Source: Candidatus Berkelbacteria bacterium (GTDB lineage: Bacteria > Patescibacteriota > UBA1384 > JACPKC01). From it: a DNA stretch of 34,969 bases. The DNA is taken from the NCBI GenBank assembly GCA_020429585.1, contig JAGQLE010000018.1, positions 1 to 34,969 on the forward strand. The letters are read 5' to 3'. Every line of letters begins with the position of its first letter. Position 1 is the first letter of the stretch. The notes under the pieces are model-generated. The model was not told the origin of the DNA. It saw only the letters and a program-made list of their open reading frames with translations, and did no database searches. Both the position numbers and the translations under genes were made by a program. Shown here piece after piece: positions 1-9,709 of the stretch.

Positions 1-461
1 ATTTCTTGATGCTTGCCCGTCAAAATCTCGAACTTATCCGCTTCCATTCGTGCTTCAACTAACTTAGAAACAAGTCGATCCGCTCCTGGAAAACCATAGT
101 CGTCAGAAAAATCCCGATACATCTTAAGATAACCGCAGCCGGTTGGCTCGTGTTTGGCCAAAGCGTGGTTATCAGTATGAGTACAGAGTTTAATCTTAGA
201 CCGACAAATCCCTAGAACTTGATCCAGGTTCTCAACAATCTCAGTCAATGCCTCATCCCGGCCGGTTGGTAGAGACTGAACAAAAGCCTGAATCAGTCTT
301 AGTAACGCCCCGCCGGTTCCACCTAGCATACCGAAAATCGGATGAGCGGTTCGACCATCAACGCAGTAACCTAGCACTTGCTGAGCTGCCTCTTCAACTG
401 TGAGCCAATTAGCAAGCTTCTGAATTGAATGAAGAACGTGTTGTTCCTCGGGGTTATTCAT
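1..461 (-). CDS. Partial gene, possible zeta/cadmium-type carbonic anhydrase-like protein
   Basis: An open reading frame begins at the ATG complementary to 459-461 and stays open for 153 codons to the left edge, so the 3' end is outside the window. An AGGA lies six bases upstream of the ATG. Visible motifs are YCVDGR (Cys33), a glycine-rich IFGMLGGTGG segment just after it, and CTHTDNH followed by TGCGYL (His99 and Cys109, ten residues apart). From memory, CDCA-type carbonic anhydrases bind Cd/Zn through Cys, His and Cys, with a CxDGR-plus-GxPGG segment and a ten-residue His-Cys spacing, so the arrangement matches. The Cys-to-His distance here (66) is longer than I recall for diatom repeats. 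No signal peptide is seen, so it is probably cytoplasmic. Function is inferred; an unrelated metal-binding protein remains possible. Confidence 0.5.
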   Translation of the reverse strand, partial: MNNPEEQHVLHSIQKLANWLTVEEAAQQVLGYCVDGRTAHPIFGMLGGTGGALLRLIQAFVQSLPTGRDEALTEIVENLDQVLGICRSKIKLCTHTDNHALAKHEPTGCGYLKMYRDFSDDYGFPGADRLVSKLVEARMEADKFEILTGKHQE

Positions 462-480
462 TGAAGTCCTATTTAAAAGA

Positions 481-516
481 CTTGGGACGTAAATACCGTC
501 ACCAAGCCCATATGGG
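481..516 (-). promoter_or_regulatory. Bulged hairpin and palindrome in the leader of the carbonic-anhydrase-like gene
   Basis: CTTGG-GACG (481-489) pairs with CGTC-A-CCAAG (497-506), giving nine base pairs with one bulged base and a 7-base loop. The palindrome CCCATATGGG (507-516) follows. On the minus strand both lie between the predicted promoter and the start codon, with the hairpin ending about ten bases before the AGGA. There is no T-run on that side, so it does not look like a terminator. A regulatory role is inferred. Confidence 0.35.
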
Positions 517-584
517 ACCAATACATTCCACAAAGGGTTCGACCTCCCTTAATTAAATTGCCTCCGCAATGCAGAGACTTTAGT

Positions 585-614
585 TTTATAACAAAAAAAT
601 AACCTAAATGTAAA
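585..614 (-). promoter_or_regulatory. Sigma70-like promoter for the carbonic-anhydrase-like gene
   Basis: Read on the minus strand, TTTACA (614-609) and TATAAA (590-585) are separated by 18 bases that include a T7 run. This is a good housekeeping-type promoter aimed at the gene starting at 461. Transcription would begin near 578, leaving a leader of roughly 115 bases. The lepA gene ends only 29 bases upstream with no convincing terminator, so read-through is also possible. Confidence 0.45.
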
Positions 615-642
615 TAATCAAGAAGTAATTCTAGAGCAGCAA

Positions 643-2385
643 TTACTTTAGTAATTTGATAAACACGTCGCTTGGGATATCGACTTTACCAAGCTTTTTA
701 AGGCGTTTTTTGCCGGCTTTTTGCTTTTTTAAGAGCTTGTCTTTACGAGATCGGTCGCCACCATAAAGCTTGGCTGTCACGTCTTTGCGCAACGCCTTGA
801 TTGTTTCACGAGCAATAATCTTGCCGCCGATTGCTGCCTGCAAGGTAACCTCAAAATTTTGCTGAGGAATCAATTCCTTAAGTTTTTCGGTAATTTCTCG
901 GCCTCGAGTCTGAGCTTCACTGCTATGGACAATCATTGCCAGCTCATCAATCTCTTCACCGGCAACCAGAATAGATAATTTGATCAACTTGGAATCAGCC
1001 CGATACTCAATAAATTCGTAGTTCATTGAGGCATAACCCGAAGAAACGCTTTTAAGCTTGTCGTAAAAATTAACAATTACTTCGGCTAACGGTAGCTCAT
1101 AACTTAAAACGGCCCGCTGACTCTGGCCGTCATCCGATAAATAAACGGTGTCGATCAATTTACCTCGCCGCGCCTGAGCGATCTCCATAACCGAACCCAA
1201 AAACTGCTGCGGAACGACAATCTCAACTTTAACCCATGGCTCGGAATAAACTTTTTTACCTTGGTCCTGCACCTCTTTGTGGGCGACCGACGGCGTTGTT
1301 ACGATGAGCTCTAGGTTAAACTCCCGCTCTAGCCGCTCGGTTACGATTTCCATATGGAGCAAACCCAAAAAACCGCAGCGAAAACCTAAGCCAAAGGCCT
1401 TAGACGAATCGGGCTCGAAACTTAGTGACGAATCGTTGAGCTTGAGTTTTTCGAGGGCGTCACGCAAACCGACCACATCCCCATCGGCCGCAAACATCCC
1501 AGCGTAAACCATTGGCACAACTTCTTTATAACCAACCAATGGTTTTTGGGCACGATTAGAGGTGCCTGTGATCGTATCGCCAACTCGAGCAGCCGAAACG
1601 TCTTTAACTCCGGTTACAACATAGCCGATCATTCCCACCGCCAAATCTGGCCTGGCAGTCATCTTGGGTTGAAATATGCCCACTTCCAAGGCTTGGTCCT
1701 GGGTATCATTGGACATAAAAACAATTTGCTCGCGATTTTTTAGACTGCCCTCAAAAACCCGAATATAACTAATAACGCCTCGATAGGAATCATAAACAGA
1801 ATCAAAAATCATCGCCTTGAGCGGTTGACCTTCGGCCAACATTGGCGCAGGAATAGTTGTAATAATGCGGTCTAGAATTTCTGCGACTCCTTCGCCGGTT
1901 TTTCCAGAAGCGAAAATGATCTCTTCATCTTTGATCTTTAATAGATCAATTAACTCTTGGGCAACTCGCTCTGGCTCAGCATTAGGCAAATCTATTTTAT
2001 TTACGACCGGTACAATAGTAAGATTCTGATCGATCGCTTGATTGAGAGTCGTTAAGGTTTGAGCTTGGATACCTTGGGAGGCATCAACCAATAGAACAAC
2101 CCCCTCAACGGCCGCTAAAGAGCGCGAAACTTCATAGCCAAAATCGACGTGGCCAGGGGTATCTATTAGATTAAGAGTATAGCCCTGCCAGCTCATTGTT
2201 ACCGGCTGGAGCTTAATCGTAATACCGCGCTCACGCTCTAAATCCATTTGGTCAAGCAACTGCTCTTTCATCAAGCGCTTGTCGACGGTCTGAGTTTGCT
2301 CAAGCATCCGATCTGCCAAAGTCGATTTGCCATGGTCAATATGGGCAATGATCCCAAAATTACGAATTTTACTACTGTTATTCAT
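643..2385 (-). CDS. lepA: Elongation factor 4 (LepA), ribosomal back-translocase GTPase
   Basis: This encodes a translational GTPase of 580 residues, close to the usual ~600. The N-terminus MNNSSKIRNFGIIAHIDHGK carries the P-loop. DTPGHVDF (G3) and NKIDLP (G4) follow, then domain 2, the EF-G-like domains III and V, and the LepA-specific C-terminal domain ending in a Lys-rich stretch and SDVFIKLL. LepA acts on the 30S/70S ribosome in the cytoplasm. An in-frame start 38 codons upstream (2499) exists, but that extension is not LepA-like and would overlap the divergent gene at 2488, so I chose the ATG at 2385. No Shine-Dalgarno precedes it; TGGTAGAAT ends eight bases before the ATG, which suggests a leaderless or nearly leaderless mRNA. 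It is divergent from the surface-protein operon. Confidence 0.97.
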   Translation of the reverse strand: MNNSSKIRNFGIIAHIDHGKSTLADRMLEQTQTVDKRLMKEQLLDQMDLERERGITIKLQPVTMSWQGYTLNLIDTPGHVDFGYEVSRSLAAVEGVVLLVDASQGIQAQTLTTLNQAIDQNLTIVPVVNKIDLPNAEPERVAQELIDLLKIKDEEIIFASGKTGEGVAEILDRIITTIPAPMLAEGQPLKAMIFDSVYDSYRGVISYIRVFEGSLKNREQIVFMSNDTQDQALEVGIFQPKMTARPDLAVGMIGYVVTGVKDVSAARVGDTITGTSNRAQKPLVGYKEVVPMVYAGMFAADGDVVGLRDALEKLKLNDSSLSFEPDSSKAFGLGFRCGFLGLLHMEIVTERLEREFNLELIVTTPSVAHKEVQDQGKKVYSEPWVKVEIVVPQQFLGSVMEIAQARRGKLIDTVYLSDDGQSQRAVLSYELPLAEVIVNFYDKLKSVSSGYASMNYEFIEYRADSKLIKLSILVAGEEIDELAMIVHSSEAQTRGREITEKLKELIPQQNFEVTLQAAIGGKIIARETIKALRKDVTAKLYGGDRSRKDKLLKKQKAGKKRLKKLGKVDIPSDVFIKLLK

Positions 2386-2393
2386 AGCGTCTG

Positions 2394-2402
2394 ATTCTAC
2401 CA
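2394..2402 (-). promoter_or_regulatory. Extended -10 for lepA
   Basis: On the minus strand the sequence is TGG-TAGAAT, an extended -10 box, and the final T lies eight bases before the lepA ATG at 2385. No convincing -35 is visible. With transcription starting six to seven bases after the box, the mRNA would have a leader of only one or two bases. Confidence 0.4.
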
Positions 2403-2433
2403 GTTTTCCACACAAAAAACAGTTTTTTGAACC

Positions 2434-2442
2434 TGATATACT
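2434..2442 (+). promoter_or_regulatory. Extended -10 for the sortase operon
   Basis: TGA-TATACT forms an extended -10 without a clear -35. Transcription from about 2449 would leave a ~39-base leader containing the AGGAG at 2479-2483, seven to eight bases before the GTG start at 2488. Confidence 0.4.
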
Positions 2443-2487
2443 CAGTATGGAATTAGGAGGGTCTAAAGCTTCCTCCGCAGGAGAACA

Positions 2488-3117
2488 GTGCAACGTCAAG
2501 TTTTTATTGGAATTCTGGTCGGCTTAATACTGGTTGGCGGAATCATAACCTGGCTCAACTTCAACCCGAGTACCGAGGCTTCACCTCGCACAAATACTCA
2601 AATTTCCGCCTTTACTCGCAACGGAACTATTACGTCATTTGATAATGACTTACTTAAAGTCTCAACTGACTTAGGCGAGCTGAGCTTTACCTTAGAATCA
2701 AACCCCGAAATTATCTCCGACAGTGCAACAATTACCCAAGACGACTTATTGATTGGCGACAATATCGATATCTCCTATACCGACAGTAATGGCGCATTCA
2801 CAGTTAGTCGAATCGAAAAGCTTCCAAATCAAACCGACTCGGCGTCAATTCCACCAGGAGAATTCACACTAACAATCATTCCTCTGTGTAACGGCGGCCA
2901 AACCGAAAACCTACTGAGTTGGACCGCGGCGGAAAATGCCTTCAATTACAGCATTGTCATCGACGGCCAGGTAATTACCCAGGTTAATAGTCAAAGCTAT
3001 ACCCATCGCACTAATTTAGTCGTCGGCCAAGTCTATAGTTACCAAGTTATAGCCCAAAATTCCCAAGGCGAAAGCCGTTCTAAAGAAATCCCAATAACGA
3101 TAGAAAGCTGCCAGTAA
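2488..3117 (+). CDS. Membrane-anchored protein with a C-terminal fibronectin-III-like domain
   Basis: The protein has 209 residues and a GTG start served by AGGAG. Residues ~5-24 are a single hydrophobic segment (VFIGILVGLILVGGIITWL), so it is an N-terminally anchored or secreted protein. Residues ~40-110 form a small beta-rich, acidic region resembling DUF5666/OB-like modules. Residues ~125-209 look like a fibronectin type III sandwich: LLSWTAAENAFNYSIVIDG, then YSYQVIAQNSQGES. No catalytic motif is visible. Its stop overlaps the next start (TAATG), and it heads a three-gene operon with a PKD protein and a sortase, so it probably belongs to an extracellular surface structure. The precise role is unknown. 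Confidence 0.75.
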   Translation: MQRQVFIGILVGLILVGGIITWLNFNPSTEASPRTNTQISAFTRNGTITSFDNDLLKVSTDLGELSFTLESNPEIISDSATITQDDLLIGDNIDISYTDSNGAFTVSRIEKLPNQTDSASIPPGEFTLTIIPLCNGGQTENLLSWTAAENAFNYSIVIDGQVITQVNSQSYTHRTNLVVGQVYSYQVIAQNSQGESRSKEIPITIESCQ

Positions 3118-4662
3118 TGCGCCAGCGAATTATCTTGTTTATTGTCATAACTCTCGTTTTTTTTGGCGGGGTGTTTTTGATTTATGCCGAACGGTCAGGT
3201 TTAATCAGTATTTTTGCCGACGTACCAAATGTCCCAGGAACTGCAACAATCGAATCCAAGATCGACTTGCAAAAGGGTCTGATGGTGTCGGAAAATCTTG
3301 AGCTAAAGGAAGACGGACTGGCGCTAATCAATAAAGAACAACCTGGCACTTGCCAATATGACGTTGGCAGTCCTCAAGTCAAAGAGTTTTTCCGATTTCA
3401 GAGTATTAAAAAAATAGACACGCCTGGCGCCCTGATAAAAGTTAAATTTGCGAGCTCTCTAGACGGTATTAGTTACAGCGAATTCAGCCCCGACTTTCGA
3501 CTCGATCCGAATGCTGCCGTTCCTGACTCAGTTGACCTAACCCAAATTCTGCCTGACAACACTCGCTTTATCCGGGTAAAATGCGAGCTCTTGGGTGAAA
3601 AAGCACTGTTCCAAGGATTTAGCCTCAATTTTGAAGCGCTTAACCTGCCTTCAGCGACGACCGGTCCGCTCAACTTCGGACTCGACCCAATCAAGGGCCA
3701 AGCTCCTCTCTCGGTCGAACTGTCGCGATCTACCGAACTTAACAACTGCAGTTGGAATTTTGGCGATGGCCAAACCGAGCCGCAAGCCCAACTAACTGTC
3801 AACCATCAGTTTCAAGACCCAGGTACCTACCAAGTAGCCTTAACCTGCGGCAATCAAACCGGTACCCGTCAAGTCACGGTCACCGCCGAACCCTTCTCTC
3901 AATCCAGGATAACGACTAGTCAAAATTCGTACGCTACTAATCAAGTAGTTAACTTTAACCTTATTAACGATGGGCCTGATCCAATCCAGCTACCGAGCAC
4001 TACTCCATTTGTTATAAGTAATGCCGAAACCGATGAGCTGGTTTACAGTCCGCTAAGCGCTCAAGAAATAATCAACCTGCCCGTCAATCAGAGTCGGGAT
4101 TTTGATTGGGACCTTAAAAACGATCAGGGTCAGACAGTCAAACCTGGAATCTACAGTATTCAAATTAACTACAGCGTTAAAGATAAGGATTACTCGCTTA
4201 ACCGAGTTATCACCGTCAGTCCACCAGGGGTCAACCTTAACAGCCTCGGCTTAACTGTCTCCCCAATCCAAGGCCAGGCACCTCTTGAAGTTAACTTAGA
4301 TTCTGAACTGCCTGCAATCATAGATCTTGGTAACGGAACAGTAATCAAGAACCAAAATACGCTCACCTATACCTACAACCTACCTGGCACTTACTCAATC
4401 ACTACTCATTCCAACGGCAGTATTGCGAATCAAGTTGTCTTGGTTAGCGCTGGCTCAATCAATAACCAATTGGCCCAAGTCCCGATCTTGATTAACGGCT
4501 TTTTAGCCGGTAGCAGTGACCAAATCGATGTTGGTAATCTTTCCGGCACAACAGAAACCTTGATTGCAACCGGCTTTCTAGATATCTCGACAAATATTTT
4601 AATTATCTCTTGGATAATTGGTACGGTATTGATTTTCGCTCTGCGACCCAACGTAGCCAAAA

Positions 4663-4670
<8 letters not shown>
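3117..4670 (+). CDS. PKD-domain surface protein with a sorting-signal-like C-terminus, likely sortase substrate
   Basis: The protein has 517 residues. An N-terminal signal or anchor segment (residues ~4-24, IILFIVITLVFFGGVFLIY) precedes a long extracellular part. A PKD domain is visible around residues 195-255 (NCSWNFGDGQ, then DPGTYQVALTCGNQTG). A second, degenerate one lies around residues 385-445 (IDLGNGT, then LPGTYSITTHSNG). The C-terminus carries TETLIATGF (LIATG at 482-486), a hydrophobic segment (493-509) and a short basic tail (RPNVAKNE). This is the order of a cell-wall sorting signal, with Ile in place of the usual Pro of LPxTG. It overlaps the sortase gene by eight bases, supporting an enzyme-substrate pair. 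The cleavage motif is my inference. Confidence 0.8.
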
Positions 4671-5596
<926 letters not shown>

Positions 5597-5604
<8 letters not shown>

Positions 5605-6454
5605 GGTAGGGAGTAATTAACTTCTGAGCCTCTGCTGGCAGACTCTCCAGACTTTGAGAAAGCGCCTTGAGTTCAGTATTAGTCAGGGTATTGTTCTTTA
5701 AATCCAAAAGGCTCTTTCCTTCTAAAGTCGAAAGGCTCGTCAACTCTCCTAAGTCAACTTTTTCTAGAATTTGTTCTTGGGCCTGATCCGAAATACCCAA
5801 GACAACATTGCCAGGCTCAATCTCAATCGAACTCACGTTATATTTCTCTAGGAGCCCCAATAAACTCAAATCTTCACCCGAGATAAGCCTAATCAAGCGC
5901 TGAGCCAATCCGGTTGGCAGTTTTAAATAGCCTAAACGAATCGAATCAACAATCAAGTCGTTCCCATCCGGAATCAAATCGGCCCTAATTACTAACTGGC
6001 TATCGTCGCCAGCTAAGCTATAAATTTCGGCTCGATCCGATTCGATCGCAACTTGAGACTGTTTAAAAGTCAACTGTCCTGTATCGGAAGGTTGCTGAAG
6101 TAAACGGGTAAGTTGACTCTCCGATATTCTAATCGTCATGCCATCATTAACTGCTCCTGCGAAAACGTCTTCGACAGTTTGGTCGGCGGGCGTAACAACT
6201 CTTACTGGCTGAGGGTCTTGTCCGTAAGTTACGGCACTAATAATAGGAACCTTGACTAAACCGGTACTCGATATCAGACCAAGGCCAAGTAGAAATAGTA
6301 CAAAAACTAAAATAATGATAATGCCTAAGCAACTACCCCAACCACAACCTCGCTTGGTCTTCTTTTCGCTTCGCTGCTTTTCTTTTTGTTCGAAGAAATC
6401 GTCAGTCCGAGCCACTTCGCTGGTTTTAGCAACGTTTTTTCTTTTAACTACCAA
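5597..6454 (-). CDS. Single-pass membrane protein of unknown function
   Basis: The protein has 285 residues with a TTG start preceded by GGAGG four bases away. Residues 1-36 are very basic and polar (KEKQRSEKKTKRGCGWGSC) and ~42-65 are a strong transmembrane segment (IIIILVFVLFLLGLGLI), so the rest is extracytoplasmic. The outer part has alternating beta/alpha character: ISESQLTRLLQQ, QVAIESDRAEIY, LVIRADLIPDG, then SSIEIEPGNVVLGI near the end. This resembles lipid-binding or YpmS/DUF2140-like extracellular modules in outline only; I do not recognise the family firmly. Its start overlaps the end of the 46-aa gene, so it is translated as the last gene of the yraN-rnhB-gltX-murJ operon, hinting at an envelope role. 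Confidence 0.8.
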
Positions 6455-6584
6455 GTGTCCTCCAAATAAAAATTGAGCCTAAAATAACGATAATAATCAT
6501 TAAAACCAATAAGCCCCACCAGGTGCAAGCCGAACCATGCCCTCTTTCTTTTTGCTGATCGACATCACTGTAAAAGTCGTTCAT
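6444..6584 (-). CDS. Small membrane protein, 46 aa
   Basis: The ATG (6584) overlaps the murJ stop as TAATG, and the stop (6444-6446) lies inside the start of the downstream 285-aa gene, so translational coupling is built in on both sides. The peptide starts MNDFYSDVDQQKERGHGSAC and continues with a hydrophobic segment (residues ~21-41, including GLLVLMIIIVILGSIFIW) and a short RTLGS tail. It is a predicted single-pass protein with N-terminus inside. I know no family for it. The overlap architecture and typical small-membrane-protein composition are the evidence that it is real; its position after murJ suggests a possible partner in lipid II export. Confidence 0.7.
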   Translation of the reverse strand: MNDFYSDVDQQKERGHGSACTWWGLLVLMIIIVILGSIFIWRTLGS

Positions 6585-8239
6585 TAATTGTGACGCTCAC
6601 TGGCATCTTCTAACTCAAAGGCCGTGTTTTTAAGCTGACGTCCCGAGAGCTTAAAAAACCTAATTAATAGAAATCTCTTGATTAGCTCGATCTCCGGAAC
6701 ATTTAATAATTGCAATAACCAAAGATAAACCAACGAACCAACCACGATCGCACCAGCAGTCTGAACAAAAACTCCCCAAAACTTACCCATGTCAACCAAG
6801 CCGCCGATTACTATCTTCTCTAGTTGCACTACCGCCACCAGAGCGATGCCGGCAATAAACAAATTCCTAAAGAACAGGCCAAGATCCTTTTCTAAAGCAG
6901 CAAGCTCGCTTACCCGTCCCCTAATCGTTAAGTATAGAATTAGCAAACTGACAAAACTCCCAAGCGAAAATGCCAAAGCCAAACCAGGCACTCCCAAATC
7001 CAAACCAGCCACTGGCGCAAACCACCAGCCAAGTCCAATAGAGATTAGATAACCGATGACTAAAATAACAGTCGGGGTTTTAGTATCGTGCAGGGCGTAA
7101 AAAGCTCTCGAGATTAAAACTACCAAGGCTTGAGAGAAGAGCGACAATGAAAACAGACCTAGGGTATCGGCGGTTAAAATTGTCTGCTCCCAACCAAAAT
7201 GGCCGGTTCCAAGAATCAAACGAACAGTCTGAGAACGCAGAAGAATAAGACCGATTCCAGCTGGCACTAGCAAAACGATTAAATAACGAATCCCTCGCCA
7301 AATCAGATGAGCGAACTCGCCAATTTTCTTTTGGGCGACATTTTCCGACATTGTCGGATACATGGCGGTAATAAATGACAAGCCAAAGACAGCTGTTGGC
7401 ATCGTTTGGATATTGTCGGCCAAACTATAAATTGCTACCGCCCCAGGACCCAAAGCTGATGCGATCGCAGTAAATGTTAAAAGCATCGCCTGAAGCATTC
7501 CCAAGCCAATAGACCTTGGCACCATTAAACGCAGAATCTTTTTAAACGCAGGATGGGAAAAATCAAAACTAAAGGCCAATTTGAGACCGATATTTTTAGC
7601 AACTAATAACTGAATTGCCATATGTAAAAACGAGCCAGCAACCACTCCCCAAACCAGAGCGCTCGGACCGTGCTGATCGGCGAATAACAACGTTGAAATA
7701 ATAATAGCCGCGGTATAAACAAGCGGCGCCAAAGCATAGACAAAAAATCTCTTCAGGGCATTAAGAACGCCGGAAAATAAATAGGAAAAACCAAAGAAAA
7801 TTGGTTGAAATAACATAATTCTAGCCAACTCGACTGTTAATGACTGCTTTTCCGCTGAAAAATCCGGCACCAGCAGGGGCACAAGATAAGGCATTAGCAA
7901 CAGTAGTAGCACTGAGATACCTAAAAGGCTGACTGTTATTGCTCCCAACATAATATGAACAACCCGCCAAGCGTCTTCTTTATTCTTTTCCCGATACTCA
8001 AGGAAAACCGGAATAAAAGCGGCGGTAATAGTGCCGAGAATTAAAATGTTAAAAACGAAATCCGGGATTCTGAACGCCGCAAAATAAGTGTCGAGTAAAT
8101 CAGTGGGAATCTTTTGGGCAAAAAACCGGTCTCTCAATAGACCTAAAACGTTCGAAGCCAAAGTTGTCAGGATAAGAATAGTGGCGGCACTAACTAAGGA
8201 ATTTTTACCACTGACTAAGTTTTTCAACTTATTGATCAC
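6584..8239 (-). CDS. murJ: Lipid II flippase MurJ
   Basis: This 551-residue polytopic membrane protein of the MOP superfamily has the usual MurJ length and about 14 hydrophobic segments. The N-terminus has the family pattern ATILILTTLASNVLGLLRDR followed by FAAFRIPDFVFNIL and TAAFIPVFLEY. Internal family-like stretches include LVPRSIGLGMLQ and ISRAFYALHDTKTPT. It moves lipid-linked peptidoglycan precursor across the membrane. The GTG start at 8239 overlaps the gltX stop as GTGA, so it is coupled to gltX. A polar C-terminal extension (~520-551, SGRQLKNTAFELEDASERHN) follows the last transmembrane segment. Confidence 0.95.
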   Translation of the reverse strand: MINKLKNLVSGKNSLVSAATILILTTLASNVLGLLRDRFFAQKIPTDLLDTYFAAFRIPDFVFNILILGTITAAFIPVFLEYREKNKEDAWRVVHIMLGAITVSLLGISVLLLLLMPYLVPLLVPDFSAEKQSLTVELARIMLFQPIFFGFSYLFSGVLNALKRFFVYALAPLVYTAAIIISTLLFADQHGPSALVWGVVAGSFLHMAIQLLVAKNIGLKLAFSFDFSHPAFKKILRLMVPRSIGLGMLQAMLLTFTAIASALGPGAVAIYSLADNIQTMPTAVFGLSFITAMYPTMSENVAQKKIGEFAHLIWRGIRYLIVLLVPAGIGLILLRSQTVRLILGTGHFGWEQTILTADTLGLFSLSLFSQALVVLISRAFYALHDTKTPTVILVIGYLISIGLGWWFAPVAGLDLGVPGLALAFSLGSFVSLLILYLTIRGRVSELAALEKDLGLFFRNLFIAGIALVAVVQLEKIVIGGLVDMGKFWGVFVQTAGAIVVGSLVYLWLLQLLNVPEIELIKRFLLIRFFKLSGRQLKNTAFELEDASERHN

Positions 8240-9681
8240 TGGCCCAACTTATCTTTAGCTAACGTCAACCGCTTTAATGATTCGTCTTTACCTAAAACCC
8301 ACAAGCACTCGCTCGGGGAAGGAGACTTTTGTTGCCCTGTAAGAGCGACTCGAATCGGCCAAAACAAATCGCCATTCGTAAGATTTTTATGATCTCGCAC
8401 TTCACCCAAAAGACTATTTAACGTCTCTTCAATCTGCCAACCCGCCTCGTCCAGGCTAAACAAAGCCTGATGGGCGAAATCCAAGCCCATCAAACTGGAT
8501 TCAGCCGTTGACTTTTTAAAAACCAAATCTTCTTTTTCATACTCCGGCAGCTCAAAAAAATAGTGGCTGGAACTTTCAAAGTCCGCCAACCTAACTAAAC
8601 GATTCTGAACAACCGTCGCAACTCGTCTGACTAAATCTCGATCCAAATCGGAAGAAATAAAATATTCTAAGCGCTTTGCTAAATCGTCTACAGTCAGCTG
8701 CTTAATATAATGGTTTTGAAAATGGTCGAGTTTGATTGGGTCGAAAACCGCTCCGGCCTTATGGACACGATCAAGACTAAATTTGGCTACTAACTCGTCT
8801 AAACTGAAAAACTCTTGGTCGCCGCCAGCATTCCACCCTAATAAAGCTAAATAATTTACAATGGCTTCGGGCAGATATCCCTGATCACGATAAGTACCAA
8901 TCCAGACACCCTCCCCGTGCACTCGTTTTGAGAGCTTCTTTTTGTCGGTTGCCAAGATTAAGGGCAAATGCGCAAACTCAGGCCGCGGCCACCCTAAACC
9001 GTCATATAACACTAAATGCTTCGGAGTACTGGGCAACCACTCTTCGGCTCGCAAAACATGACTGATCTCCATCAGGTAATCATCGACAACGTTGGCTAAA
9101 TGGTAGGTTGGATAACCATCCGACTTTAGTAAAACTGCATCGTCAACTGTTGCCAAGTCAAAGGTCACTTTGCCACGGACCAAATCATTAAATTCAATCT
9201 TGCCTGCCGGAACTTTTAATCGGATAACCGCTGTTTCACCGTTTGCAAGCCTCTCTCGAGCTACTTCAAGATTTAAGTTACGATCTTCTCCCCTGTAAAT
9301 TACCCGGCCAGCCCTATAAGCTTCATCTTCGAAGCCACCGGAGCCAGCACTAGTCGAAAAATCATAGTAGGCTAAACCCTTCTCTAGTAGTTCTTGGGCG
9401 ATCTTTTGATGACTCTCCAGTCGCTCCGATTGGATATACGGCTCGAATCCCCCACCTTGAACTGGCCCCTCGTCTGGAGCCAATCCAAGCCAATCCAAAT
9501 CAGCTAAAAATCGCTCCATACTCCCCTCGACATAGCGCTCTTGGTCGGTATCTTCGATACGCAAGACGAACTGACCGCCTAAATTTCGCGCAACTAAGTA
9601 ATCATAGAGAGCTGTTCTTGCTCCACCTAAATGAAGCTCGCCTGTCGGCGAGGGTGCAAATCTTACACGCACTTTTTTCAT
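8236..9681 (-). CDS. gltX: Glutamyl-tRNA synthetase
   Basis: This is a class I aminoacyl-tRNA synthetase of 481 residues, a normal bacterial length. The HIGH-type signature is FAPSPTGELHLGGARTALYD near the N-terminus, and the KMSKS-type loop is KKKLSKRVHGEGV around residue 250. The catalytic Rossmann domain is followed by an all-helical anticodon-binding C-terminal half. It charges tRNA-Glu in the cytoplasm. The start at 9681 has AGGA nine bases upstream. It lies 28 bases after rnhB and overlaps murJ by four bases. Whether it is discriminating (Glu only) or also charges tRNA-Gln cannot be told from the window; gatCAB is not present here. Confidence 0.97.
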   Translation of the reverse strand: MKKVRVRFAPSPTGELHLGGARTALYDYLVARNLGGQFVLRIEDTDQERYVEGSMERFLADLDWLGLAPDEGPVQGGGFEPYIQSERLESHQKIAQELLEKGLAYYDFSTSAGSGGFEDEAYRAGRVIYRGEDRNLNLEVARERLANGETAVIRLKVPAGKIEFNDLVRGKVTFDLATVDDAVLLKSDGYPTYHLANVVDDYLMEISHVLRAEEWLPSTPKHLVLYDGLGWPRPEFAHLPLILATDKKKLSKRVHGEGVWIGTYRDQGYLPEAIVNYLALLGWNAGGDQEFFSLDELVAKFSLDRVHKAGAVFDPIKLDHFQNHYIKQLTVDDLAKRLEYFISSDLDRDLVRRVATVVQNRLVRLADFESSSHYFFELPEYEKEDLVFKKSTAESSLMGLDFAHQALFSLDEAGWQIEETLNSLLGEVRDHKNLTNGDLFWPIRVALTGQQKSPSPSECLWVLGKDESLKRLTLAKDKLGQ

Positions 9682-9709
9682 AGCTTTAATCCTAACCTAA
9701 TCGCTCGGT

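Noticed and set aside
526-552. tRNA or tmRNA T-arm-like GGGTTCGACC
   Set aside because: The flanking bases do not form a proper five-pair T-stem, and no anticodon, D arm or acceptor stem can be drawn around it.
641-656. AATTAC-TTTA-GTAATT palindrome at the lepA stop as a terminator
   Set aside because: The stem is six A/T-rich pairs with no T-run on the minus strand, too weak to call.
2386-2499. 38-codon N-terminal extension of lepA
   Set aside because: The added residues are not LepA-like, include the promoter region and would overlap the divergent gene at 2488; the family starts at MNNSSKIRNFGII.
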